Both the position numbers and the translations under genes were made by a program. The notes beneath the pieces are model-generated. The model saw only the letters and a list, made by a program, of their open reading frames with translations. It ran no database searches and was not told where the DNA came from. This document shows positions 46,247 through 58,440 of a stretch of 64,000 bases of DNA, piece by piece. Every line of letters begins with the position of its first letter. Within the stretch, counting starts at the first letter, position 1. The stretch lies in contig MNCI01008000.1 of assembly GCA_015680685.1 (NCBI GenBank), positions 69,456 through 133,455 on the forward strand, read 5' to 3'. This DNA comes from Gnetum montanum. Its lineage: Eukaryota; Streptophyta; Gnetopsida; Gnetales; Gnetaceae.

Positions 46247-48400
46247 TAAGTAACTTAAAACATGTAAAACATATAAACTAAAAACAAAATAAATAAGAAA
46301 ATAAACCTAACAAATAACTAGCATTCAACGCACACACAAGCTCACCCCATGAGACAAGGACATCAATGTCTATCTGATGAATTTAATACTCGCTGGGGTA
46401 CATTTAAAAAATAAAAGTCATTTGCAAATACAAAACATGTACCTTCACTATCTAGCCTAAGAAAACAAAAAGATACAAATAACTAGCAACACCAAACGAA
46501 TAATTTTCTCCCTTCTCAGTCACTCATACGCTAGTTCCAGTAACTCATGTTGCAATGCATAATGCGGTAAAACGTGATTGGGGAAAACATTCACAACGCA
46601 GCTCATGCTGTAACCCATGAACATGACTTACATTGCTACTTACAACACAACTCACGCTGGAGAGTAGCTCACGCTACCCACACCACAAAAATCGTAGTTT
46701 CCTTGGGTAACTCACACCCAGGCACCAAAATCGCTATTCTCCTGGGTAACTCACGCCCAGGCACAAAGATCGCTTTTCTTTGGGCATCCACGTTCAGGCC
46801 CTCAGCACCCAGCTCATGCCTTTGTCCCGCACTATGGGACCCCTCACCCTGGGATGACCCTGTATCTAACTCATGCTGGGAATGGCCCTAATGAAAAGAA
46901 TGTGCCCGAAAGAAAAGTCATAACTCTCGGCATGAACTGAAAACTTATTTCAGAGTACTAGGAGTAACATCTAAGGATGATTTGCCATGAGACGCAGCAT
47001 GAGTTTCCTGCTAGCCTTAGGGCTATCCCACATTTGGATGCAAATTTACCCAAAAAAATTGATGCATATACAAAAGAAAAAGGAAAATCGTAGTTAGATG
47101 TGTGATTTAGGCGAAGATTGTTTACGAGTCTTAGTCGTAATTCACGCCAAGGATTAACACATGCCCCTATGACTCATGCTAGGGCACATATGTGTCCTAC
47201 AACTCAATTCACGCTGTGCCCAACATCGCATCAGCATCAACGCTAAACTTACCACTCTGCACGTGCCCAATAACGTTGCACATAATCCTTAGCCACGTTA
47301 TCCAAATTTCATAAAACCCCTGTTCATGCCTTGCAATACAACTCACGCCCTCGTCACTCACACTAGGCATGCCCTAGGTTGCTCATGCTGGGCATGCCCT
47401 GGGTTTGATCCCTACACTGCTAACCGATCCTTATGGTACCCACACGTGGATCGCACAACCACAAAAAAAATTGTGAAACTCAAAACCTTAGCAACATCCC
47501 TGATGCCCAAGATGCACACGAGAAGACCATAAAATAAATTCTAGAATCCAGGAAAAATCTTCACTTTGAAACATAGTAAAAGTGGCAGCCCTAATCGCTC
47601 ACGCTGTGCTTGCGCCACAATACAATGCCATGGAACAGGAACGCATGAAAAACATACTTGCATAGAGTCCCCATCCATGATGAAATCTTGGGTTGAGGAA
47701 GGAATTGAAGCAACTATTCGCTCTCCTCCACTAATGATAAGCTAGCCTATTTCTTCCCCTTGCATTCGCTTGTTTTCTCTTTCCCCTTCATTGTCATTAC
47801 TCACGCTCACACCGCTCATGCCCTGTACCGTGGTCACGCTGCCCTACCAACACTTCCTGTTGCTCACACTACCAATCCCTCTAGCTCACGCTACTTGCAC
47901 TCCTTATTGCTCACGTTGTGTTGAACACCTAGTTACTCACACTTTGACGCTTCAATCCCCTTTTACCCTGTCTTAACTTATCCCACGTGGTTGCATTGCA
48001 TTTTTTTTTCTTATTGGAAGTTTTATTTGTATTTTTAATTTTATTTTTATTACTTCTCACATTGTCCTCATTTTCATGCTCTCAAGATAGTTTTTTTTTC
48101 TATTCCTTTTCTATACATTAACGCCTAAACATTAAAGACAAAACGAAGCATGAAAACTAAAAACTCAAAATCAAAAATAAAAAAGCAAAAATTAAATTAC
48201 AACATTAGTATTCATAGGAAATATGAACATTACGTGGCCTTGTAAGGCCTAAAACTTCCATGCAGTGTTAGTATGACATTAAAATACCCTTACATTCTGT
48301 AATTTCATTAGAACATAAATTAAATGAAGCTAATTTATATTTAGCAACTCGTCTGTCAAGAAAACCTCGCTCACGGTGCTCCTAGTTTAAATTGGCAAGA
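46247..48400 (+). repeat. E2 spacer rich in CTCACGCT-type motifs
   Basis: No sense ORF recognised. From about 46500 to 47960 the sequence repeats AACTCACGCTGG, AGCTCACGCTAC, AACTCACGCCCAGGCAC and similar units, many worn to CTCATGCT. A possible further antisense exon ends at a GTGAGC donor near 46340-46350. A poly-T run (48001-48010) and AT-rich sequence lead to the polymerase frame; TTTATATTTAG at about 48330-48340 could be a splice acceptor in sense. Confidence 0.65.
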
Positions 48401-48408
48401 ACAAGCAC

Positions 48409-51400
48409 ATGGACAACAAGAACCTCTTTTCAATACTGTCTATCAATGGACCTCATGGGGCCATAAAAAGAACGATTAATCTAGAATCCTTAGATCTAGA
48501 CTCATCTACTCATGCTAATTTTGTGGCATCCACTCAAGAAACATTAGACTACCCTAAAGGTATGACTAAAACTTTAGACTTAGAAGCCGACAACATCACT
48601 GAAGATCTGCTCATCGAAGTCCCCATCACTATGTCTAGTGGCGAAGTTAAAACATTAAAATTGAGTACTCTACTAAATCCACAACTTTCCAATGAGATTA
48701 CACAAGTGCTCAAGAACAACATCAAAACATTCGCTTGGTCATATACTGATATGCCAAGACTGGACCCTCGAATCATCCAGCATAACATCATCTTCGATGA
48801 AAAACTTAGACCAGTAAAGCAAAAAGCACGAAAGGTTAAACCTGAGGTAGCATTGGCAGTTCGTAATGAAATCACGAAGCTCTACCTAGCCAGTTTCATT
48901 CGAGCTGTTGACTATGCTGATTGGGTATCCAACATTGTTGTAGTTCCCAAGAAGTACGGTAGCATTTGCATATGCATTGACTTCCGTGACCTCAACGTAG
49001 CCACTATAAAGGATGATTTCCCGGTACCCAGTATCGATCAACTCATTGATTCAACTATTGGGCATGCATTGTTATCCTTTACGGATGGATTCTCAAGATA
49101 CAGCCAAATCAGGATGAACCTAGAACACTAACCCAAGACGACCTTCATGACACCTTGGGGCACTTTCTGTTATATAATGATGCCATTCGGTCTAAAAAAT
49201 GTAGGCACTACATATCAATGAGAAATGACATATATATTTAGCAATTACATGCTTGATTTGCTCAACGATTATGTAGACAGCATCACAGTGAAGTCCAAAA
49301 CAACCGAGCAACACACAAAGCACCTAGACTCAATACTCAAATGTTGTCTCAAGTACGACCTTAGATTTAACCCAAAGAAATGCATCTTTGGAGTTGAAAT
49401 GGGCAAAATGCTTGGCTTCATAGTCTCAGAAATAGGGATACGAGTAGACCCTGATAAGGTTAAAGAAATAACTAGCGTGAAACTACCTAAGAACCTTACC
49501 AAATGGTGGGGCCTACAAGGTAGATTACAATTCATCAGACACTTTATCACAAAATTGACAGACAAGTTAAAACCTATGCAACATTTACTATGAAAGAATG
49601 TCCATTTTCAATGGACTCAACAGTGCCAAGAAGCCTTTGAGAACATAAAAATGAAGCTAGCTCAACTATCGATAGTTCACCCCCCACAAAGCAAAAAACC
49701 TTTTTACATCTACCTTGCTACATCCGACTCATCCATTGCATCAATGCTCTGCCAAAAACAAGAAGATGGAGCTGAGATCCCCATTTACTATTTAAGCCAC
49801 ACCTTATTTACCTACAAATAATGATACAATGACATGGAGAGATCATGTCTTGCCCTGGTCTTTTCCTTAAAAAAGTGGTGACATTACCTCTTTCGCAACC
49901 AAGTTAATATCATTTGCAAAGATAATGTGCTTCGAACTATCACTAATAACATCTATGAATCAAGTAGGATAGCTAGATGGAAGGTGATGATTGCAGAATT
50001 TAACCTATGCTATGTAACTCAATCCTCCACTAAGGGTCAAGCGGTAGTCAATCAACTGATTGTCTCACCAATACAAGATCAAGTGACAATCAAACGTGAA
50101 TTCCCTGATGAAAATATTAACAGCATAGACACAGTGCCTGATAACTACGACGTAATCTTGTACTTTGATGGAGCATCTACCTTGTGAGGAGGAAGTGCTG
50201 CAGCCGTCATAATGCATCCTTTTGGAGAAATTCGATCCTTTGCCTATCGACTAACATTCCCTTGCACCAACAACGTGGTAGAGTACGAAGGTCTTCTTAG
50301 AGGTCTTATGGCAGCACTAACTTTGGGAATCACACGTCTTGTAGTCCGAGGTGACTCAAAATTAGTAATCAATCAAGTCACGGAGGTTTATGCATGCAAG
50401 GCCTCTCATTTGCAACCATACTGTGACCTAAGTAAGCACTTGCTAAAACAATTGACCAATGTAGACATGCAACATGTTCCTAGGAATGAAAATACCATTG
50501 CCAACAAACTTACTACACTGGCCTTAAACATGACACCTGAGATGTTCCATACATTATCTAATTCCATAAAAAATTGTACCAAACCTGTAACATACACTCT
50601 TGATGAAATACCCATAGCATCTGCTAGTACTACATAAGCAATAGAATGATATGATGACATAAGAGAGTACCTTCTACAAGGTGAAAGGTCACAACATTTG
50701 ACAAGTGCTCAAAAGGACGCAGTGCGAAAATGCTCTCAGCAATACGCATTAATAGGAGACACATTATGTCATAGATCCTATGAAGGCATTCTGTTAGTGT
50801 GCGTTAATAGCATCGACAGTCAAACAATCATGGAACAAGTTCATGAAGGACTTTGCAGAGGGCATATAGCACCCAAAGAAATGGCAACGAAAATTAGACG
50901 TTTGGGCTACTACTAGCCACACATGGAGTACGATTGTTTCTCTAGGGTTAGAAAATGAAACACTTGCCAAAAGCATGGTAACCTAATACATCTGCCACCT
51001 AATGAGTTGCATACTGCACAAATCACATGGCCATTTCAAAGATGGGGATTAGACATCATTAGACTAATAACACCACCGTCTTCAGCAGGACATGGCTTTA
51101 TCATCATGGCAACCAAATATTTCACAAAATGGGTGGAAGTTGTTCCTCTTAGGAAAATGACATCTAAACATGTCTACAATTTCATATTAGAAAACATCAT
51201 GACCTACTTTGGTATCTTGATGACCATAGTTACCGATAATGGACCACAATTTAGTAGTACGGATACTAAAAGCTTCTATGAAAGCCTAGGTATTAAACAA
51301 TCATTTTCATCACCATACTACCCACAGAGTAATGGCCAAGTGGAGTCTACGAATAAAATGATCATCATGGTGCTCAACAAGATGTTGAATCAAAGCAAGA

Positions 51401-51885
51401 GACGATGGCATGAGTAGTTAATCTATGCATTATGGGCATACCGAATAACACATCGAACGTCCATAAGTAAGACACCATATAGCCTTGTATACGGATATAA
51501 AGCTGTGTTACCTTTGGAGTTATAGGTTCCCTCATTGTGGATAATACTCTCTAGCCTCCTCGATGAAGGTCAGAACAACGAGCTACGCATTGTTGAACTT
51601 GAATCGATGGAGGAAGAAAGGGTGCGAGCACTTAATCAAATCGAATGGCACTAGAGACAACAATGGCAACGTCATCGACACAATCCACATAAGCATCTGA
51701 TCAAGGAAGGTGACCTAGTTCTCAAGGCGGTTTGTGAACACTTGAACAAATTCTCAGCTAACTGGGAAGGGCCTTACTTAGTCATCAAAGCATATGATAA
51801 CGGGGCATTTAAGCTCACCGACATGAACAGAAACGAGTTCGCCAACCTTATGAATCACTTGTACCTGAAACCATACTATGTCTAA
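48409..51885 (+). pseudogene. E2 pol: RT, two RNase H domains, integrase
   Basis: A single frame over 3.48 kb with about a dozen nonsense codons and no frameshift seen. RT: VSNIVVVPKKYGSICICIDF (48928-48987), LSFTDGFSRYSQI, TPWGTFCYIMMPFGL, and YVDSITVKS (49270-49296) where YVDD has lost its second Asp. First RNase H: IYLATSDSSIASMLCQ to FRNQVNIICKDN. Second, archaeal-type RNase H: LYFDGAST, NNVVEYEGLLRGL, VRGDSKLVINQVTEVY, HVPRNENTIANKL, which identifies a Tat-lineage element. Integrase: HEGLCRGHIAPKEMATKIRR (zinc region), WGLDII, TDNGPQFSS and SNGQVESTNK with all three DDE residues kept, then NWEGPYLVIKAYDNGAFKL (GPY/F module). The ATG at 48409 is the first in frame; a stop precedes it. Confidence 0.9.
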
Positions 51886-52235
51886 TGAGCTCAAGGTATG
51901 TATTGGTCTTGGCATCATGACCTAAAACTGATACCACAGAATAGTCTTGGCATTACCACCTTAAAACTAGCACCAAAGAACATCCTGGCATCATGACAAT
52001 AAACTGACACCACAAAACTCTATCTGGTATGACATTAAACTGTCATGCTCATTCACCATAGTCCGCTAAGACAATAAACTAGCCTGCCACTTCATAGTCT
52101 GCCACGACTATAAACTAGCAATGCACCGTCTGCTACGACAATAAACGGAAAATGTCCAAAGGATTATGACGTGAAACTAGTCCACAACAGTCTACCAAGA
52201 CTACAAACTAGTGACATTATCAATAACCTGGTGTT
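51886..52235 (+). repeat. E2 post-integrase motif array (ACGACAATAAACTAGC type)
   Basis: About ten copies of a motif such as CATGACATTAAACTGTC, CACGACTATAAACTAGC, ACGACAATAAACGG and GACGTGAAACTAGTCC at irregular 30-45 bp spacing. The reverse-strand counterpart in E1 is at 56330-57060. No protein coding. Confidence 0.8.
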
Positions 52236-53406
52236 ATTTGAAAAGACATGTTGCTGCAATCGGCTATATGTGCTCACCAAAAACTTGCTGCATGACCTGT
52301 CACATGGACCTTGATAAAACTAATGCTATTCAAGATTTTTTTTCCTTGAAACTTCACATGATGGCTCCATTCCATTGACCACATTCAAGTTTAAAGTGTT
52401 TACCTAACTGGATCATTTGTGGTTTTCTTGTCCCCTTGGAGTTGTGTTTGTAGGATGACACACTTGAGATGTTCGTGCACAGATGCATTTCATCATGACG
52501 ATAGGGTATCACATTCTTCCTGATGCACGCAATTGGGTTAATTAATTCGTCCACAAGTACATTCCTAACTCCTGATGCATTCCCTATTCCCTATCATGTC
52601 CCAATTACCCTATTTAATTACACCCCCTAGAAACATTCTACTCCCCCAAAGCTATTGATACATTGTTGCACATTGTGATCCTCTAAGCAGTTGCGACACA
52701 AAACACAGTACATGATGCATAACAAAAAATACAAATGCTCAAACACAGGCAAATCATAAAAAGCAAGCTCTTTCAAAAAGACCAAAAAAAGAAACTTAAA
52801 AATAAAAGAAAAAGAAAGATAAAACAAAGCAAAAACAAAAGAAAAGAAGAAAAAAAAAGAAGAAAAAGAGAACAAAAATGTCAAAGAGAAAAATGCACGG
52901 AAAAGGTCTTCATGACCCCGTTGACATCATCAACTAAAGACCATTGGTTCTTCTCATACAAGCCCTAGGTGAGAAGGCAATTGTCTTGGGAAAACACTCG
53001 TGTTTTAAGTGATCATGTTGCACATCATCATGTGGTTTTGGTTGTTTACAATGGGCTCCCTTAAACGCAACACAAGGGTCCCATTTCTCCAAAGAACGCA
53101 CCCCCTATGCCTTGGTTCCAAGTCTGCTATACATTGGCTATTGACAAGGACTGAAAACTAGCTCGTTCACGTGAGAGTATACTTCTCCCACAATTCCAAT
53201 AGTAACTATCACCTTTGATCAATTCTTGACTTCTCCCAGTTACAATCCTGTGCATCTTGAACCACTTTCCCTCAACCCAATGTACTTTTGAACACGGTGT
53301 GATGACATTCGGCCAAGGGCTGATGGTTAATTTTGGTACTTGATTGTTCATGGTGTTTTGCACTTCTTTATCGACGTCTCTCGGGTGGATTCCTCCAGAA
53401 GTCAAC
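52236..53406 (+). other. E2 3' untranslated region
   Basis: No gene. Includes an A/G-rich strand-asymmetric stretch at about 52775-52880, mirrored as T/C in E1 at 55670-55800. An open frame through it (52735-52968) is nearly all Lys, Arg, Glu and Gln and is a by-product of the purine run. The final 90 bp also occur in E1 next to its 3' LTR. Confidence 0.6.
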
Positions 53407-53419
53407 AAAGAGGGGCCAA
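53407..53419 (+). promoter_or_regulatory. polypurine tract of E2
   Basis: AAAGAGGGGCCAA immediately before the 3' LTR start TGAAACACC. The identical sequence stands beside the 3' LTR of E1 (reverse strand, 36703-36715). Confidence 0.85.
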
Positions 53420-55217
53420 TGAAACACCACAAAATTTTAGCTCAACACTTTGAAATGAGAACAACTTGACTAAGGCATGAAAATCATGCTCATACTGTCA
53501 AGCTAACTTTCCCTCATGTAACCAACCTTGATAATTTCAAAATCAGGTCAAAAAATGATCCTAATTTGAATGGGTAAGGCTCCCTTTGGGGTCCACTGAT
53601 GATCACTCCGAGCTTCAGCACGTAGAACCCAAGATTTCAAGTCAAAATCGCATGAATCTTTCCACTCACGTTGAGGTCAGGCTGCCCAGCATGAGTACAA
53701 GGTGAATACAGCTTGACCAACTTTCAGAGCCCTAAAACCAAGTGCAAATAGTCTGAATTTGAACATGCGGACTCCCCTCAATCTTCACTGATGTTTATTG
53801 CAGCTCTCGGCCTTCAAAACCTTGAAAATAAAGCTCAAAATCATATGATTTATTTACTCACGCCCAGGTCACGCTGACAGTGTGAGCCCAACGTGACCAA
53901 AGAAAACAGGTCAAATCAAGCAATCTCAAGGATAATTTTTAGCATGAACTCAACCCCCAAGGATAGGCAACAGTTCTACTTGTTCATAGGCTCCAGAAAA
54001 TCAAACTTTGGGCATGAAACATGGCATTTTGGCTAGGTCATGCTAAGGTCACGTTGACAGCGTGAGCCCAGCGTGACCTATCAAAAGTGGCTCAAATCGA
54101 TGTAAGAACATATTCAAATTTAGCATCCAAGCCACCCTGGAGAGCAAGCAGCAGTTGCACCTCAAAGAACAGGTGTCAAAGATTAAGATTTAGGTTAAAA
54201 TGTGTCACTTCCAGTTGGTCATGCTAAGGTCACGTTGGCGATGTGAGCTTGGCATGAGCACTGGTCACAACCAAGCAAAAGCACTTCTGATGCATGCTGG
54301 GGACATGCCAAGACCAAATTAACTCATGCTAGGAGCCCTGGTAAAGCAAAGATGCCTCAAATAGCCACCAAACCATTCAAATCGACATCCTGCAGCAGCT
54401 GATTCAAAGGATCATGAAGTTTCAAGCAAGCCGGTGTCAATCCCTCTTGAAATCCATTGTAAATTTTCATTGTAAGCCTCACCATCTGTGAGCTTTTCAA
54501 GCTCTTACGCTGCTTCCATGGGCATAAGCTAGCTGGTGATTGTAAGATATAGTGCATCCAGTCCAGAACGTAGTTTGCCCATGTACACCTGTCACACGAC
54601 CTATTTTTCTCTCATCTCACAGCCATTGATCTCATTCGCAAATCCTACTTCCAAACCTAGCGAAATGCATAAATACCCTGTTCATTGACATAAATGGGGT
54701 GGGAAATTTTGAAGTAAGAAAACTAGTAATCCTGAGCCTAGACGCACATGATCCCTAGCGCCTGCAAACACCTCACATTGGAGCTTAACGTCTAACTTTC
54801 AATCCAAACATGCAACTACATTTTGACCAATGCACATTTTGTCAATTAATACAAGACAGTTTCATTATTGCCTTCCATTCATATTTTTTAATCTGTTGAT
54901 GTGTTGTTTACAATATAGCTCTATTTACACTTCCTTTACAATTCAATCTCTGTTTACGCTTTGCGCTCTGTTTGCATTTTGTGTTGTTGTTTGCATTCCT
55001 TTTACATTCTATTTACACCATTTACGATAACCCCAACCCTAGCTATAGCGTACGCTTGGGAAAGTCCTTGGTTAATCTACGTGTAGACCATCCAAGGAAC
55101 TCTGCGTTTGTTTTTCCAGCTTGCCCTCATGTAAAGGCAGGGTCGTTTGTGTCTCTCTAGAGATCTTCCAATGTTCATTTTTCCTCCAGCCTTACACCGA
55201 CGATTTTGAACGGCACA
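53420..55217 (+). repeat. 3' LTR of E2
   Basis: Collinear with the 5' LTR at 36791-38628, with scattered substitutions (many C/T and G/A) and a 32-bp gap near its start. Starts TGAAACACCACAAAATTTTA and ends GAACGGCACA. Its end is fixed by the target duplication CCAAG that follows. Confidence 0.9.
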
Positions 55218-55222
55218 CCAAG
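55218..55222. repeat. target-site duplication of E2, right copy (CCAAG)
   Basis: Matches 36786-36790 at three of five positions; both differences are transitions. It is followed by CATTAACCGTTGGCCC, which continues the E1 sequence interrupted at 36785. Confidence 0.7.
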
Positions 55223-57240
55223 CATTAACCGTTGGCCCATGGCTAGACATCATCGTACTGTGTTCAAAAGTACATGGGATCAGGGAAATGCAGTTCAAGA
55301 TGCAAGGGGCTGGTTGTAACCAGAGGGGGAGTTAGGAGTTGATTAAGGGTTATAATTGCTACTAGAATTGTGGGAGAGGAATGCTCTCACATGAATGAGC
55401 TATATCTTTGGTCCTTGTCAATAGCTAGTATTCAACAGACTTGGAACCAATACATAGGAAGTGCATTCTTTGGAGAAACGGGACTCTTGTAGAGTGTTTA
55501 CGGGGCTCGTTGTAAATAGCCAAAGCCATGCGATGATGTCCAACATGATCATTTGAGACACAAGTGTAACTATTTTTACAAGACATTGCCTCCTCACCTA
55601 GGGCTTGTATGAGAACAACCAATAGTCTTTGATTTATGATGTCAACAGGCCCCTGAAGACCTTTTCTGTGTATTTTTCTCTTTGACCTTTTTGTTCTTTT
55701 GCTTTTTGTTTGTTTCTTCTTTTCTTTTGTTTTTATTTTTTTGTGTTTTTATTTTGTTTGTTTTTGTTTTCTTTTGGTCCTTTTGAAAGAGCTTGCTTTT
55801 TAATGTTGTGCTCGTGCTCGTGCGCTTGCATTTTGTATCATGTACCATGTACTATGTTTTGTGTTGCAACTACTTAGAGAATCACAGTCTACAATAGTGT
55901 ATCAAGAGCTTATGGGTGAGTCAAATGTCTCCAGGGGTTGTAATTGAATAGGATAAGGGAATCATGATGGGAAATAGGGGATGTATCAAGAGTCAGAAAT
56001 GTACTTATGAATGGATTGATTAACCCAGTTGCATGCACCAGGAAGAATGTGATACCTTGTCATCATGATGAAGTGCATCTATGTACAAATGCCTCAGGTG
56101 TGTCATCCTGCAAACACAACTCCAAGGAGACAGGAAAACCACATATGATTTGGTTAGCCAAGCACTTTAAACCTAAAAAAAAATAAGGAGATGGAACCAC
56201 AATTTGTAATTTAAAAGCAAACAGAATCATGAATAGCATCAGCTTCATTAGGGTCCATGAGACAAATTATGCAGCAAGTCTTTGTGGAACATTTACAGCC
56301 AATTGCAGCAACATATCTTTTCAAGTATTGTCTGGTCATCAATGATGTCGCTAGTTTATAGTCTTAGCAGATTGTTGTAGGTTAGTTTCATGTCATAACC
56401 TTTTGGATAGTGCTAGTTTAGCGTCATAGTAGATGGTGCATTGCTAGTTTATAGTCGTAGTGAAGTATGAAGAGGCAAACCAGTTTATAGTCTTAGTGGA
56501 CTCTGGATGCTAGTTTCAAGTCATGGAGGATAGATGTGGCAATTTAGCATCGTACTGGATGGAGCTCTATGGTGTCATTTTACTATCATGACTCTAGGAT
56601 ATTTCTGTGGTGCTAGTTTCAAGTCATAGCCTTAGGACTGTTCTATGGTATCAGTTTTAAGTTGTGATGCCAAGATCGTTCTATGGTATTAGATTTAAGT
56701 CATGATTCCAGGACTGTTCTATGGTATCAATTTTAGGTCGTGATGCTAGGACTATTCTATGGTATTAGTTTTAGGTCATGATGCCAAGACCGTTCTATTG
56801 TATCAGTTTTAGGTCGTGATGCCAGGACTGTTCTATGATATCAGTTTTAGGTTGTGATGCTAGTACTATGATGTGCTAGTTTATAGTCTTAGTAGACTAG
56901 TTTAATGTCGTGGTGGACAGTGGATGTTGTGCCAGTTTAACGTCATGACCCAAGGATAGGCTATTGTGCCAGTTTGACATCATGACTCAATGATGAGATG
57001 TGCTAGTTTATAGTCATAGTGGATTGTCTGTGCCAGTTTATAGTCATAGCGGACTAGTGCTTACCTTGCTTGTGTAAGGTGTGATGCTACATCCATGGTC
57101 ATGTTGTGTGTCTAGAAGATCCTACAAAAATCAACTAGAAAGAAAACAACATCAAGCAACACTTATCATAAACAAAGTTAAAATGTACAAATGGAAGAAA
57201 AGCAATGCAAAAAGTTGTAGTTTTAGGCCATTCCAGGCTG
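55223..57240 (-). mobile_element. E1 3' internal region, right of the nested insertion
   Basis: The reverse strand corresponds to 51.9-53.3 kb of E2: the E1 continuation of the 3' end (55223-55300), the T/C-rich run (55670-55800, counterpart of the A/G run), the block with CTTGATCCTATGAT-like and GTCATCCTGCAAACACAAC sequence (56100-56130) and the motif array (56330-57060). No pol sequence is present, so E1 lost RT, RNase H and integrase by deletion between about 57060 and 57550. Confidence 0.8.
56330..57060 (-). repeat. E1 motif array with an embedded 38-bp tandem repeat
   Basis: About twenty units carrying CTAGTTTATAGTCTTAGTRG or CAGTTTTAGGTCGTGATG on the plus strand. Between 56640 and 56865 the array is regular, six units of 38 bp, each with GTTCTATGGTATCAGTTTTA followed by GGTCGTGATGCCAGGA. 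The rest is irregular. It is the same motif as at 51886-52235 and 43055-43230 on the other strand. Confidence 0.85.
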
Positions 57241-57551
57241 TAAGCTAGTTTAAGGCCTTTTGGGCCATGTGTTTTTGTAGTTTTATATTTTTAAACAATG
57301 TGTAAACTAAGTTGACGAATGTATAAATAAAGCAAAATGCATGATCTAAGTGAGTAGCCAAAATGTAAATGCATAGGCTAGTGCAATGTAAGCAAAAGTA
57401 AAAATGCATGGTAAGTGGAGGCAAAGGGTAGGCAGGCACCCACATTTTTGGCCAAGGGAAAGTGTTGGTCATGTAGTTGCTTCCTAACTAGGCATGGATT
57501 AGGGAGCATGCAAGGCTTAGGATCCTCTGGGAGGCTGTTGGCTTCAACCAC

Positions 57552-58440
57552 TCATTCTGGTATGTTAGCCTTAGGCGTTGCATTGATTACCATAGGTGTA
57601 CCACCAAGAAACTCTTCTCCCAAAACTTGCACCATGTCCAAGTCATGGATAGTCGAAGAGGAAGTGTTATCGCCATGGATGATAACTTGACTACCTTTGT
57701 ATGGAAGGTGGATTTCTTGGTGGATGGGAGAGGAGATGGTCCTTAGTTGGGCTAGCCAAGGCTTGCCTAGAATCATGTTGAAACTTGGCATCTCCTCTAT
57801 GACAATGAAATCTACACTAGTGGGGAATTGCTCTCCCACCATAAAGGCTAAGTTGATTGTATCCCTGACTGTGACATGTGATCCCAATTCTTGTGGTGTA
57901 GGAGACAACATTATTGCACAGATGGATGCCTCATTTGCAGGGATGTCGTCTATAATAGGAATGGAGGCCAAGATCTTGGCCAATTCTTGGTAGTGAGTAG
58001 ATGAAGTCATGACTAGGTCGTAGAAGCTAAACGTTGTGTTCTTTTTCTTGAGCATTTGATTCACCTAGGTTAGTGCAGCTATGAAGTCCTTGTCATTAGC
58101 TGTTTTGTTGGCCTTGATTTCCTCCATGTGGCTTGAAAGATAGATCTCTTAGGAAGGGGACTTGGGCATGTTTTGCTTGGCCTGCTTGGGGGTAGGAGCG
58201 TTAGTGTTCAGTTGTTGTTTGCTAGTTGTGGCCTTTACTTTGACCATGGGGGTTGTGAGGTGCTCATTTTTCCTCTTACGTTGCCATTTGGTGGGCCTAC
58301 TTGAGTTGCTAGTGGGGTCAACCCTTGAAGGAGGAGGGATCGAGATGTTTCCCACTATTGGGATTTGGGTAGGTGAGGGGCCATCACGTTGTGACATACT
58401 TATGATAAAGGGTGGCTTAGGAGTTATTGTGTGATCAACT
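57552..58440 (-). pseudogene. E1 protease region, active site deleted
   Basis: Reverse strand, in one frame with gag: FYDLVMTSSTHYQELAKILA, SPTPQELGSHVTVRDTINLA, then FIVIEEMPSFNMILGKPWLA and QLRTISSPIHQEIHLPY. Compared with E2, the stretch between SPTPQE and GSHV is missing some 60 residues including the D-G-G active-site strand, without disturbing the frame. The product could not have been a working protease. Confidence 0.8.

Larger units (their letters stand above)
36791..55217 (+). mobile_element. E2: 18.4-kb Tat-like Ty3/gypsy retrotransposon with antisense gene
   Basis: Complete structure: 5' LTR 36791-38628, primer site 38634, gag-protease 39246-43030, an interval with an antisense multi-exon gene (43586-46240) and a motif-rich spacer, pol 48409-51885, a repeat-rich 3' region, polypurine tract 53407-53419, 3' LTR 53420-55217, and a 5-bp target duplication. 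Two RNase H domains between RT and integrase place it in the Tat group. All protein genes carry stops, so it cannot transpose alone now. It lies inside an older relative, E1, in opposite orientation. Confidence 0.9.

Noticed and set aside
48549-48875. 108-codon minus-strand open frame in pol
   Set aside because: Complement of the well-supported sense RT frame; no protein character of its own.
52735-52968. 77-codon lysine/arginine-rich open frame
   Set aside because: It is a by-product of an A/G-rich run that recurs as T/C in the inverted relative; composition, not coding, explains it.
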